Shown here: piece by piece, positions 9,886-18,298 of the stretch | How the letters are laid out: every line of letters begins with the position of its first letter | How positions within the stretch are numbered: position 1 is the first letter of the stretch | Source of the DNA: Alphaproteobacteria bacterium | Lineage (GTDB): Bacteria > Pseudomonadota > Alphaproteobacteria > SHVP01 | NCBI GenBank assembly: GCA_016869765.1 | Contig: VGES01000021.1 | Coordinates: 1-60,937 of the forward strand | Reading direction: 5' to 3' | DNA: 60,937 nucleotides | Notes under the pieces: generated by a model | Told to the model about the DNA's origin: nothing | The model's database searches: none | The model's input: the letters and a program-made list of their open reading frames with translations, nothing else | Translations under genes and position numbers: made by a program

Positions 9886-10011
9886 ATGACCGCCTACAAA
9901 CGGTCCCTCTCGAACCAAGAACACACGATCATGTCTCGACCCCTCAACTGGATTCTTTTCACCTGGCTCGCTATGGCGACCGCCACGTTCGTGGTCGCCG
10001 TCAGCGGCTAA
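9886..10011 (+). CDS. Putative 41-residue single-span membrane peptide
   Basis: A short frame encodes MTAYKRSLSNQEHT followed by a hydrophobic stretch, WILFTWLAMATATFVVAVSG, which looks like one membrane helix with a basic-in N-terminus. An internal ATG at 9931 would give 26 residues. AGGA precedes the first ATG. The stop overlaps the 3' end of the convergent squalene/phytoene-synthase-like gene by four bases. Reading-frame bias cannot be judged at this length, so this is a candidate only. No family is recognised. Confidence 0.4.
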   Translation: MTAYKRSLSNQEHTIMSRPLNWILFTWLAMATATFVVAVSG

Positions 10012-10847
10012 CCACGCCCCATCATCGCGCCCAACACGACCGACCACTGCCGGCGCAGCGGACTCAACGCGAGTTGCGGCGCGAAGGGGTCGTACCCGGC
10101 GCGTTCGATCGCCCGCGCGTACTGGCGAGCGAGGCGCCCCAGCATCATGACCGGCAACGCCTGACGCGGTGCCCGGACCATGCGGCCCTGACGCAGCATC
10201 GGAGTCGCCACGGCCATGACCTCGGCCACGGCGCGCGACAGCGCCGCCGAGCCGGGCGCGATATCGCTCACGGCAAGTCCGGCGCGCAGAACCAGATCCT
10301 GGGCGAGCACCGGACGACCCGACGCGACGTGAAACGGAACCGCGCGGACAAGACCGATCAGGGCCCACGCGGTGCCGACGGCCTCACCCGCCGTGGTCAC
10401 CTCCGGCTCACTCTCCCCCAGAAGGCCGAGGGCTAACCGTTGCAGTGCACCGCCGGTGTCGGCGGCATACGTCACGAGGTCCGAAAGCGTCGCCAGCGCT
10501 TCGGGGCGAAAGTCTTGCTCGCGTGCGTCCAATAGCTTCTGCAGCACCCCGATATCGAGGGTTGCGGCGGCCCCCGTCTGGGCCAATACCCGTAGCGCCG
10601 GCTGCGACCGCGGACGGCCCGCTTTCAGTTCGTCGACGGCCTCGCGCCACCACTGCAAGCGAATCTGCCCGAGCATCGGCTCGTGGACTTGCTCGCGGAT
10701 TTTTGCGACATCGAGATTGAGGGCGTAGAGAGCGGCGAGCCCTGCGCGCTGCGATGGTGGCGCCAAGACCGTGCAGAGATAACGGTCATAGTCGTCCGTC
10801 CGAAGTTGCTGGAGACAATCGGCGGCGTCGGCTTCCCCGATCGTCAT
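10008..10847 (-). CDS. Squalene/phytoene synthase family protein, NDUFAF6-like
   Basis: The 279-residue helical protein carries the trans-isoprenyl-synthase fold signature YALNLDVAKIREQVHEP followed by LGQIRLQWWREAVDEL. This form resembles the mitochondrial complex I assembly factor NDUFAF6. The aspartate-rich DxxxD motifs needed for prenyl diphosphate catalysis are not visible in either expected place (for example LDVAKIRE). I infer a non-catalytic or altered role, but the bacterial function is not established. It is separated from the Mth938/secF genes by a divergent membrane gene. Confidence 0.8.
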   Translation of the reverse strand: MTIGEADAADCLQQLRTDDYDRYLCTVLAPPSQRAGLAALYALNLDVAKIREQVHEPMLGQIRLQWWREAVDELKAGRPRSQPALRVLAQTGAAATLDIGVLQKLLDAREQDFRPEALATLSDLVTYAADTGGALQRLALGLLGESEPEVTTAGEAVGTAWALIGLVRAVPFHVASGRPVLAQDLVLRAGLAVSDIAPGSAALSRAVAEVMAVATPMLRQGRMVRAPRQALPVMMLGRLARQYARAIERAGYDPFAPQLALSPLRRQWSVVLGAMMGRG

Positions 10848-10899
10848 CGACCACCTGTCATGTCGTTCCCGCGCCCTCGCGCCCCCTCAGCGACGCCCT

Positions 10900-10927
10900 T
10901 TGGGAACCGGCGCCGCTTGGCTATACT
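10900..10927 (+). promoter_or_regulatory. Candidate sigma-70 promoter for the urate-oxidase-like membrane gene
   Basis: TTGGGA (10900-10905), a 16-base spacer and TATACT (10922-10927) lie about 40 bases before the ATG at 10967. The -10 matches the consensus at five of six positions. Confidence 0.45.
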
Positions 10928-10966
10928 AGATATGGTATTTCGCGTCCCAGGGGAGAGATCAGGGTC

Positions 10967-11578
10967 ATGGCAAAGGTTCTCGAAAAACTTCAATCCACGG
11001 TGATCGCATCGGTGGTGCTGGTCGCCGTCATGGTCATCATCGTGGCCGGCATCTGGCACGGCGGCCAGGGCCTCGAGTTCGACACCAACTGGTGGTCGTT
11101 CTTCTTCCGCTGGCTGCACGTGGTCGCCGGCATCATGTGGATCGGACATCTGTACTACTTCAATTTCACGCAGATCCCGACCATGCCGAAGATCCCGAAC
11201 GAGCTGAAACCGGCGGTGTCCAAGCACATCGCCCCGGCAGCGCTGTTCTGGTTCCGTTGGGGCGCCATGGCGACGATCGCCACGGGCATCATCCTGGCGC
11301 TGCTCAACAACTACTTCGTCGATTCGGTAATTGTCGGTGTGGCGAGCGGCGCGCCCAAGCACACCGCGATCGGGATCGGCATGTGGCTCGGCACCATCAT
11401 GTGGTTCAACGTCTGGTTCGTGATTTGGCCGAATCAGCAGAAGGCGCTGGGTCTCGTGCAGGCCGACGACGCGACCAAGGCCAAATCGGCACGGACAGCG
11501 ATGTTGTTCTCGCGGACCAACACCTTGCTGTCGCTGCCGATGCTCTACGCCATGGTCTCGGCGCAGAACATCTACTGA
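10967..11578 (+). CDS. Urate hydroxylase PuuD N-terminal-like membrane protein
   Basis: The 203-residue protein has about four or five membrane helices. It carries WLHVVAGIMWIGHLYYFNF and WFNVWFVIWPNQQ, characteristic of the urate-oxidase N-domain family (PF06181-like). In full-length PuuD this domain precedes a cytochrome c domain; here it stands alone. Conserved histidines in helices 2 and 3 could bind heme or metal, but that is inference. The ATG at 10967 is preceded by GGGAG. A strong terminator follows. No purine-degradation genes are nearby, so a urate substrate is not supported by context. Confidence 0.75.
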   Translation: MAKVLEKLQSTVIASVVLVAVMVIIVAGIWHGGQGLEFDTNWWSFFFRWLHVVAGIMWIGHLYYFNFTQIPTMPKIPNELKPAVSKHIAPAALFWFRWGAMATIATGIILALLNNYFVDSVIVGVASGAPKHTAIGIGMWLGTIMWFNVWFVIWPNQQKALGLVQADDATKAKSARTAMLFSRTNTLLSLPMLYAMVSAQNIY

Positions 11579-11597
11579 TCGGAAAACATCGATCGGG

Positions 11598-11624
11598 AAA
11601 AGGGGGCTTCGGCCCCCTTTTTTT
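11598..11624. terminator. Bidirectional rho-independent terminator
   Basis: GGGGGC (11602-11607), loop TTCG, GCCCCC (11612-11617) is flanked by AAAA on the left and seven T on the right. It serves the membrane gene on the plus strand. Its A-run also suits the convergent Mth938-like gene, whose stop lies inside the T-run. Confidence 0.9.
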
Positions 11625-12009
11625 ATGCCCCGGCGGGGAACAACAACGCCGCGACGCGCCGATCCTCGGCCATCAGGACATTGAGCGTGCGGCAGGCGGC
11701 GGGGGTGGCCATCGGGTCCACCGTCGGCCCACGGCCACGAATGGCGGTGCGCAGCTCGCGGCCGAGCATCACCATCGTCGATCCGCTGCCGACGAGGAGA
11801 ACTTCTATCGCCGGTCTTGCGATGAATACGGGCTCGAGGTGCTCTAAACGGAGATCCGCGATCGCCTCCAAGACCACGGGCAACACGCGGTCCGGCAGCA
11901 CCAGCACCGGACCGACGTGGGACTGATCCCCGATCACGAAACCCCTGGCGTTATAGGAGCGAATGAACGAGCGGCCGGCGGGGATCGGTGGCGAGATATC
12001 CGTCGCCAT
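11623..12009 (-). CDS. Mth938-like domain protein
   Basis: The 128-residue product belongs to the Mth938/DUF498 group, related to the mitochondrial complex I assembly factor NDUFAF3. Visible landmarks are SYNARGFVIGDQ near the start, LLVGSGSTM near residue 73, and the C-terminal TPAACRTLNVLMAEDRRVAALLFPA. The molecular role in bacteria is not established. It starts seven bases after secF and is probably the last gene of the yajC-secD-secF operon, an order common in alphaproteobacteria. Together with the NDUFAF6-like gene nearby, this places two complex I assembly-factor homologs within 2 kb. Confidence 0.85.
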   Translation of the reverse strand: MATDISPPIPAGRSFIRSYNARGFVIGDQSHVGPVLVLPDRVLPVVLEAIADLRLEHLEPVFIARPAIEVLLVGSGSTMVMLGRELRTAIRGRGPTVDPMATPAACRTLNVLMAEDRRVAALLFPAGA

Positions 12010-12016
12010 GCCGCGA

Positions 12017-12931
12017 TCAGGTCGCTGGAACCTGTTGCGCCCGTCCGCGCTTCGAGAGGTACCACTCGAGCGGGGCCGCCACGTAGATCGTAGAATAGGT
12101 GCCGACGATCACGCCCCACAGCAGGGCAATCGAGAACCCGTTGAGCACTGGACCGCCGAACAGCACGAGGGCGATCGCCGCCAACAGCACGAGCCCGTTG
12201 GTCACGACCGTGCGCGCCATCGTCTGGTTGACGCTGAGATTGATGAGCGTGCGGAAATCCATGGTCTTGAACTTGCGCGAGTTCTCGCGAATGCGGTCGT
12301 CGATCACGACCGTGTCGTTGATCGAGAAGCCGGCGATCGTCACCACGGCGGCGATGATGTTGAGATCGAACTGCATCCCTGTGATCGAGAACAGGCCGAC
12401 CGTCGTCAAACAGTCGTGGAGGATCGCGATCACCCCGGAGAGCCCGGCGCGCCAACCGAAGCGGAAGGCCATGTAGCCCATGATGCCGACGAGCGACAGC
12501 ACGACCGCCAGGATGCCGTCCTGGATCAGCTCGCCGCTGACCCGCGGGCCGACGACCTCGACCCGCTCGTAGCGATAGTCGATCCCCAACGTCTCGCGGA
12601 TCCGTGCAACAGCGGCCATTTCGGCCGCCTCCCCACCCGTCTGGCGCTCGACCCGGATCAGGATGTTGGTCGGCCCCCCGAACTCCTGCAACGCGACATC
12701 CCCGAGATCGAGCGCCCCAAGTTTGGCCCGCACGTCGGCCAAGTCGACCGGCGTCGACTTGCGCGCTTCGATCAGGATGCCGCCGGCAAAATCGACGCCG
12801 AAGTTGAAGCCCCGGACTCCGATCGACACGACGGAGACGAGGCACAACACGATCGACAGAGCGAAGCAAAGCTTGTGAAAGCGGAAGTAGTCGAGCTTCG
12901 GGACCTTCTTGAGCAGGCGAATCGGTCGCAT
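12017..12931 (-). CDS. secF: Protein translocase subunit SecF
   Basis: SecF works with SecD and YajC to pull exported proteins through SecYEG, driven by the proton motive force. The 304-residue length and six-helix layout are normal. GVDFAGGILIEAR is the SecF-specific first periplasmic motif. The block VTIAGFSINDTVVIDDRIRE and the C-terminal LFGGPVLNGFSIALLWGVIVGTYS mark the RND-type membrane domain. The gene follows secD after ten bases and precedes the Mth938-like gene by seven, so the set is one operon. Confidence 0.98.
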   Translation of the reverse strand: MRPIRLLKKVPKLDYFRFHKLCFALSIVLCLVSVVSIGVRGFNFGVDFAGGILIEARKSTPVDLADVRAKLGALDLGDVALQEFGGPTNILIRVERQTGGEAAEMAAVARIRETLGIDYRYERVEVVGPRVSGELIQDGILAVVLSLVGIMGYMAFRFGWRAGLSGVIAILHDCLTTVGLFSITGMQFDLNIIAAVVTIAGFSINDTVVIDDRIRENSRKFKTMDFRTLINLSVNQTMARTVVTNGLVLLAAIALVLFGGPVLNGFSIALLWGVIVGTYSTIYVAAPLEWYLSKRGRAQQVPAT

Positions 12932-12941
12932 CGCGTTCCCC

Positions 12942-14549
12942 TTACAGCGGCAACGCTTTGGGCCGGCGCCAACGCAGCCAGCCGACGACGAGCATGCGGG
13001 TCACCGTCACGGCCGTGAACATCGAACAGATGATCCCGATCGAGAGTGTGACCGAGAACCCGCGCACCGGCCCCGAACCGAACATGTAGAGCAGCAGCGC
13101 GGCGATCAACGTCGTCAGGTTCGAGTCGACGATCGTCCCGAAGGCGCGCTGGAACGCGGCGTCGACCGCCGGGAACGGCGTCCGCCCCTGATCCATCTCT
13201 TCGCGCATTCGCTCGTAAATGAGCACGTTGGCATCGACCGCCATCGCCAGGCCGAGCACCATGCCAGCGATGCCGGGCAATGTCAGGGTCGCCCCGATGA
13301 CCGCCATGATGGTCACGGTGAACGCCAGGTTGAGCAGCAACGCCAGATTGGCGATGAGCCCGAACAGGCCATAGCCCACTACCATCAGGGTCACGATGAG
13401 CAAATAGCCGATCAAGCAGGCAATCGTGCCGGCCCGGATCGAGTCCGATCCGAGATCGGGGCCGACGGTCCGCTCCTCGATGACGTTGAGCGGCGCGGGT
13501 AGGGCGCCCGCACGGAGCAACAGCGCGAGATCCTTGGCCTCCTGGACGGTGAACCCGCCCGAGATTTGGCCCGACCCACCGATGATCGCCTGCCGGATGA
13601 CCGGCGCGCTGATCACTTTGCCGTCGAGGATGATCGCGAACGGCCTGCCGACGTTTTCGCTCGTCACCTGGCCGAAGCGGCGGCCGCCCGCGGAATCGAA
13701 CCGGAAATTGACGACCGGTTGCCCGGTCTGCTGATCGAAGGCCTCGCTCGCCTGCACGAGGTTCTCGCCGCTCACCATGACCTGACGGCGGACGACATAT
13801 TCGCGCGGCCCGCCCCGCTCGAGCGCCTTGGGATCGACAGGGAGCACCTCGGAGCCCGCTGGCACCGGCCCACCAGGCTGTGCCGTCAGGTCGACGAGAC
13901 GAAAGGCGAGCTTGGCCGTTTGCCCAAGCAGTCGCTTGATGCGCTCCGGGTTCTGCTCGCCGGGAAGCTGGACCAGGATGCGGTCCGTGCCCTGGCGCAC
14001 GATGTTCGGTTCCTTGGTGCCGGTTTCGTCGACACGCCGCCGCACGATCTCGAGCGATTGTTCGATCGCGGCGCGTGCACGATCCTCGATCGCCTCCTTC
14101 GTCAGCAACAGGCGCGTCCGCCCTGCCTCGTCGATCGTGACGTCGATCTCGCGGGCCGTCGCTCCGAGGATATTTCCGAGAGAAATTTGCCGCGAGATGC
14201 CGCGGAGCGCCGTCCTCGCCCGCTCGATATCGGCCGTTTCCCGCAACTGCAAGCGGACGGAATCCGCATCATGCCCGAGACCGACGTAGTTGATGCGCTC
14301 GTTGCGCATCGTCGTGCGTACTTCCTCGACGAGTCCTTCGAGCCGTTCGCGCACAACCGCCGCGACGTCGACCTCGAGCAGCAAATGCGAACCACCCTGG
14401 AGGTCGAGGCCGAGATTGATCTGCTGGCGCAAGGCCGTCGGCAACTGCGCGACGGTCTTTTCGGATAGAAACGTCGGGACGGCGAACAGAATCCCCGCGG
14501 CCACGATGAGCAACGTGACGATGACGCGCCAGGCGGGAATGTGCAGCAT
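12942..14549 (-). CDS. secD: Protein translocase subunit SecD
   Basis: SecD is the large RND-fold partner of SecF in Sec-dependent export. The 535-residue product has an N-terminal membrane segment and INLGLDLQGGSHLLLEVD (P1 domain). The P1-head region includes NRVRR-like repeats such as SLEIVRRRVDETGTKEP. Five further C-terminal helices include LPGIAGMVLGLAMAVDANVL. Length is normal for alphaproteobacteria. It follows yajC by about 29 bases on the same strand. Confidence 0.98.
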   Translation of the reverse strand: MLHIPAWRVIVTLLIVAAGILFAVPTFLSEKTVAQLPTALRQQINLGLDLQGGSHLLLEVDVAAVVRERLEGLVEEVRTTMRNERINYVGLGHDADSVRLQLRETADIERARTALRGISRQISLGNILGATAREIDVTIDEAGRTRLLLTKEAIEDRARAAIEQSLEIVRRRVDETGTKEPNIVRQGTDRILVQLPGEQNPERIKRLLGQTAKLAFRLVDLTAQPGGPVPAGSEVLPVDPKALERGGPREYVVRRQVMVSGENLVQASEAFDQQTGQPVVNFRFDSAGGRRFGQVTSENVGRPFAIILDGKVISAPVIRQAIIGGSGQISGGFTVQEAKDLALLLRAGALPAPLNVIEERTVGPDLGSDSIRAGTIACLIGYLLIVTLMVVGYGLFGLIANLALLLNLAFTVTIMAVIGATLTLPGIAGMVLGLAMAVDANVLIYERMREEMDQGRTPFPAVDAAFQRAFGTIVDSNLTTLIAALLLYMFGSGPVRGFSVTLSIGIICSMFTAVTVTRMLVVGWLRWRRPKALPL

Positions 14550-14578
14550 ACGAAGCCTCGGCCTCTATCGCCTGTCCG

Positions 14579-14938
14579 TCACTTTTTCTCGTCGTCTTTC
14601 TTTTCGTCCTTGTCGTCCTTGGCCGGCTCGCTGCGACTGACGACGTCGGCCACCATGCCCTTGGCCACTTCGATCCGAACGTTTTCGGCGATCTCGACCT
14701 GGACGCGGTCATCGCCCAGGACTTTGGTGACCTTGCCGTAGATGCCGCCGTTCGTGATGACCTGGTCGCCGCGCCGGAGGTTGGACACCATCTCCTTGTG
14801 GGCTTTGGCCTTCTTCTGCTGCGGCCGAATCAGCAGGAAATAGAACACGACGAAGATCAGGACCAACGGGGCAATGGTGGCGATCATGTCGCCGCTGCCA
14901 CCGCCACCGGTCTGCGCAAAGGCCGGGGAAACCAGCAT
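14579..14938 (-). CDS. yajC: Preprotein translocase subunit YajC
   Basis: YajC is a small accessory subunit bound to SecDF. The 119-residue protein has one membrane helix (about 22-40) ending in YFLLIRPQQKKAKAHKEM, the family signature. A KOW-like beta region follows (LRRGDQVITNGGIYGKV), then a strongly charged lysine/aspartate-rich tail. It heads the yajC-secD-secF operon and is divergent from the DUF815 ATPase gene. Confidence 0.97.
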   Translation of the reverse strand: MLVSPAFAQTGGGGSGDMIATIAPLVLIFVVFYFLLIRPQQKKAKAHKEMVSNLRRGDQVITNGGIYGKVTKVLGDDRVQVEIAENVRIEVAKGMVADVVSRSEPAKDDKDEKKDDEKK

Positions 14939-15046
14939 GCTTACTCCTCGACTAGGGTGGGCGGACTATAGCCGCGGCGCCCCGCATTGCAACCGGCCGC
15001 GCCGCGGAATTGACGCCCCGACGACCCATGCTAGCCTCCGCGCCCC

Positions 15047-15904
15047 ATGACCGAACCTGACCACCTGAAAACGCTGCGCCGGATCGCCGACGCGCTCGAA
15101 CGGCTGGCACCGAAGGCCGTGGCGCGCCCCGACCTCGCTGCCGCCGACGCTTTCGTCTGGCATGCGGCGGGCCCCGTCCTCGAACCCGTGCCGCAGGTGA
15201 ATCACGTCGCCGTCGAGCTGCTGGTTGGCATCGATCGCGTCCGCGACATCCTGCTCGACAACACCCGCCGCTTTGCCGGCGGACACGCCGCGAACAACGC
15301 GCTCCTATGGGGCGCCCGGGGCATGGGCAAGAGTTCCCTGGTCAAGGCCGTGCACGCCAGGATCAACCGCGAGCGTCCGAGGGCTCTCGCGCTCGTCGAG
15401 ATCCACCGGGAGGATGTTCCGACGCTGCCCGCCTTGCTCGCGCTACTGCGGCAGTCGACGCGCCGCTGCGTCCTGTTCTGTGACGACCTATCGTTCGATT
15501 CGGCCGATACCAGCTACAAATCCCTCAAGGCGGTCCTCGAAGGTGGGATCGAAGGACGGCCCGCCAACGTCATCTTCTATGCGACCTCCAATCGGCGACA
15601 CCTGATGCCGCGCGACATGATCGACAACGAACGATCCACGGCGATCAACCCATCGGAGGCCGTGGAAGAGAAGGTCTCGCTCTCGGATCGCTTCGGCCTA
15701 TGGCTCGGGTTCCACAACTGCAGCCAGGACGAGTACCTCGCCATGGTGCGAGGCTACGTCCAGCATCACCGATTGACCCTCGACGAGGAAACCCTGGTCG
15801 CTCGCGCCATCGAGTGGGCCGCGACACGTGGCGCGCGCTCGGGGCGCGTCGCGTGGCAGTTCGTCCAGGACCTGGCCGGCGCGACCGGCCGCACCCTCGA
15901 CTGA
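15047..15904 (+). CDS. DUF815-family AAA ATPase
   Basis: The 285-residue P-loop protein belongs to the DUF815 family (PF05673-like). Walker A is GARGMGKSSLVKAVH near residue 90, and Walker B is VLFCDDLSFD near 143. NVIFYATSNRRHLMPRD is a sensor-type block unique to the family, followed by the LSDRFGLWLGF strand. Function is unknown. The gene is commonly found beside yajC and an NlpD-like gene in alphaproteobacteria, which suggests an envelope or chaperone link, but that is inference. It is convergent with the NlpD-like gene with one base between the stops. Confidence 0.88.
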   Translation: MTEPDHLKTLRRIADALERLAPKAVARPDLAAADAFVWHAAGPVLEPVPQVNHVAVELLVGIDRVRDILLDNTRRFAGGHAANNALLWGARGMGKSSLVKAVHARINRERPRALALVEIHREDVPTLPALLALLRQSTRRCVLFCDDLSFDSADTSYKSLKAVLEGGIEGRPANVIFYATSNRRHLMPRDMIDNERSTAINPSEAVEEKVSLSDRFGLWLGFHNCSQDEYLAMVRGYVQHHRLTLDEETLVARAIEWAATRGARSGRVAWQFVQDLAGATGRTLD

Positions 15905-15905
15905 A

Positions 15906-16868
15906 TTATCCGCGATCGGCCATCCGCCGGTCGCGCGCCTCGAGGTGGCCGATCGGATCGACCGGATCCGTGCCCTTGCGCACTTCGAAGTGGAGGCGCG
16001 GTTCCCCGGTCAGCCCGGTCGAGCCGACACGGCCCACCACCTGTCCCCGCTTCACGCGATCGCCCTTCTTGACGTGGATCTGGTCGGCGTGGGCGTAGGC
16101 GGTAACCAGGTTGTCTCCGTGCCGCACCAACAACAGGTTGCCGAAGCCGCGGACCTCGCTGCCCACGTAGATGACGATACCGTCTTCGGCCGCCCGGAAC
16201 GGCGTGCCTTTGGCGGCCCTGATGTCGATGCCGTCGTTCTGCAAGCCACCACCCTGCGGGCCGAACCCGACCGTGATCGGGCCGTCGACAGGCCACAGCA
16301 GGCGACTGGCGGTGCGCGGTGGTGGTTTTCCCCCCGGATCCGGCGCGGCGGCCGGTGGACTCTGCGGCAACGCCGCGGCCTTGGCGGGTGGGGCCTCCGT
16401 CTTGGGTGACGGCGCCGGCGCCGCGCGCGTCGCCGGTTGCGGCGTTCGTTCGTCGATCGCTGCCCGGGCCGGGGCGCGGGGAGCCGGTTGCTCCCGCTTC
16501 GCGCCATCGCCGAGCGGCTCTACCTCGACGGTCGCGACCGGTAACGAGGCCACCGCCACGGTGGGTTCCGTGACAAGCGGCGGCAAGGCCAATCGCTGCC
16601 CGACGCGCAGGTTGTAGGGCGGCTGCATGCCGTTGGCCGTCGCCAAGCGCACGGTATCTAGACCGTAACGCTGCGCGATTCGGGGCAACGTGTCTCCCCG
16701 CTGCACGACGTAGAGATTGGCGGGCTGCGGTCCCGGGCTTGTCACGGAGTCGACCTCGCGCAACACCCGCTCGAGCAATGGCGTGATACGATAATCGACG
16801 GGCGCCATCGTCGGCCGCGCACAGGCAGCGAGCCCCAGCACCACGAGCAGGATCAGCGACCGGAACAT
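15906..16868 (-). CDS. nlpD: NlpD-like LysM/LytM lipoprotein
   Basis: This is probably an activator of cell-wall amidases at division. The 320-residue product starts with a lipoprotein signal (LLVVLGLAAC, lipid-modified Cys near 16). It then has one LysM module (VVQRGDTLPRIAQRYGL), an alanine/proline-rich linker (about 120-195) and a C-terminal LytM/M23 domain. The metal-site positions are degenerate: NDGIDI replaces HxGxD, and PRLHFEVR replaces HLHFE. This is as expected for NlpD rather than an active peptidase. The start overlaps pcm by 16 bases. Confidence 0.88.
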   Translation of the reverse strand: MFRSLILLVVLGLAACARPTMAPVDYRITPLLERVLREVDSVTSPGPQPANLYVVQRGDTLPRIAQRYGLDTVRLATANGMQPPYNLRVGQRLALPPLVTEPTVAVASLPVATVEVEPLGDGAKREQPAPRAPARAAIDERTPQPATRAAPAPSPKTEAPPAKAAALPQSPPAAAPDPGGKPPPRTASRLLWPVDGPITVGFGPQGGGLQNDGIDIRAAKGTPFRAAEDGIVIYVGSEVRGFGNLLLVRHGDNLVTAYAHADQIHVKKGDRVKRGQVVGRVGSTGLTGEPRLHFEVRKGTDPVDPIGHLEARDRRMADRG

Positions 16869-17518
16869 GCCTCGCCCTCCGGCGCCAACCCGAACAGCAT
16901 CGGAACAAAGCGCACCGGCAGCAGGTCCTCTTCGACAAATTCCTGCCCCACCCGTTGAATGCGTACCAGCCGCTGGTGCCCGCCGTCGCGCCCGACCGGA
17001 ACGATCAGGAGGCCACCGTCCGCCAGTTGTTCCTTCAGCGCCTCGGGCACGTCCTCGGCCGCGGCGGTCACCATAATGCGATCGAACGGCGCTTGATGGG
17101 CCCACCCCTCATAACCGTCGCCATGGCGGGTGACGACGTTGTGGACCTTGGCACGCCGAAAATTCTCTTCGGCCTGACGTTGCAATGACTTGAACCGCTC
17201 GACGCTGAACACGCGCCGTACCAGCTGGGCGAGAACCGCCGCCTGATAGCCCGAGCCCGTGCCGACCTCGAGAACGCGAAGCGAACGATCGGCGAGCGCC
17301 AGCGCCTGAGTCATGAAGGCGACCACGTAGGGCTGGCTGATCGTCTGGCCGCGTTCGATCGGCAATGCGGTGTTGTCATAGGCCTGATCGAGAAAGGTCG
17401 AGAGCACGAACACATCGCGCGGCACGCGCTCCACGGCGGCGAGGACGCGCGTGTCGTGGATGCCCTGCTGACGCAGTTCCATGATCAGGCGAATCTTGCG
17501 CGGCTCGATCGCGTTCAT
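16853..17518 (-). CDS. pcm: Protein-L-isoaspartate O-methyltransferase
   Basis: PCMT repairs isoaspartyl damage in proteins using S-adenosylmethionine. The 221-residue product has the catalytic loop GQTISQPYVVAFMT and the SAM motif VLEVGTGSGYQAAVLA. Motif post-I is VFSVERF, followed by the C-terminal block LLIVPVGRDGGHQRLVRI. The ATG at 17518 overlaps the surE stop by four bases (ATGA). The longer upstream frame lies inside surE and is not protein-like. The surE-pcm-nlpD order is widespread in proteobacteria. Confidence 0.97.
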   Translation of the reverse strand: MNAIEPRKIRLIMELRQQGIHDTRVLAAVERVPRDVFVLSTFLDQAYDNTALPIERGQTISQPYVVAFMTQALALADRSLRVLEVGTGSGYQAAVLAQLVRRVFSVERFKSLQRQAEENFRRAKVHNVVTRHGDGYEGWAHQAPFDRIMVTAAAEDVPEALKEQLADGGLLIVPVGRDGGHQRLVRIQRVGQEFVEEDLLPVRFVPMLFGLAPEGEACSGR

Positions 17519-18291
17519 CGGCGAAGCGCTCCAGCCAAACGGCGACGCGTCGGCTCGTGGGTGAATTCCATGCGGAGCGGCGTGACGCTGATCGCACCCT
17601 CGCGCACGACGGCCAGGTCGCTGTCCCGCTTGACCTTGCCGACCTGGCGGCGGAACCCGAGCCAGAAGTAAATCGTACGACGCGGATCCTCGCGTTCCAT
17701 GATGACGATGTTCCCCGCATCGCGCCGCCCCTGGACCGAGACGCGCACCCCGCGCACGTCGCTCGCACGCACGGCGGGAAAGTTGATGCTGAGCAGGACT
17801 TCGCTCGGCCACCCGGCTGCCAGCAGTTTGCGGATCAGCGCTGGGGCGTGGCGCTCCGCCGTCGCCCAGTGAACCGGATGGGGCGCGACGTAGGCCTGCG
17901 ACAGAGCAATCGAGGGAACGCCAAGCAGCGTCCCCTCCATGGCGGCCGCGATGGTCCCGGAATAGGTGACATCCTCCGCGAGGTTCGCCCCGCGGTTGAC
18001 CCCGGAAAGCACGAGATCGGGTTTGCGGTCGGGGACGAGCTGATTGATCGCCATCACGACCGAGTCGGTCGGCGTGCCGCTCACCGCAAAGCGACGTGGC
18101 GACACGTGCCGGACTCGCAACGGTTGATGCAGCGTAAGCGAATGCGACGAGGCACTCTGCTCGAGCTCCGGTGCAACCACCCAGACGTCGCGGCTGAGCT
18201 TCGCTGCGATCGCTTCCAGCACCTTGAGCCCTGGTGCATGAATGCCGTCATCGTTGGTGACGAGGATCCGTAGCGCTTTGCGTTTCGCCAT
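17515..18291 (-). CDS. surE: 5'/3'-nucleotidase SurE
   Basis: SurE is a metal-dependent nucleoside monophosphatase linked to stationary-phase survival. ILVTNDDGIHAPGL supplies the Asp-Asp metal pair. SASSHSLTL and LSGVNRGANLAEDVTYSGT are the other signature blocks. The ATG at 18291 gives 258 residues. A GTG at 18306 would add five residues and overlap the serS stop; neither start has a strong ribosome binding site. It lies between serS and pcm in one operon. Confidence 0.97.
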   Translation of the reverse strand: MAKRKALRILVTNDDGIHAPGLKVLEAIAAKLSRDVWVVAPELEQSASSHSLTLHQPLRVRHVSPRRFAVSGTPTDSVVMAINQLVPDRKPDLVLSGVNRGANLAEDVTYSGTIAAAMEGTLLGVPSIALSQAYVAPHPVHWATAERHAPALIRKLLAAGWPSEVLLSINFPAVRASDVRGVRVSVQGRRDAGNIVIMEREDPRRTIYFWLGFRRQVGKVKRDSDLAVVREGAISVTPLRMEFTHEPTRRRLAGALRR

Positions 18292-18298
18292 CGCTCGT

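Noticed and set aside
17519-17812. N-terminal extension of pcm
   Set aside because: The extension lies wholly within surE, and its translation has no similarity to the PCMT family.
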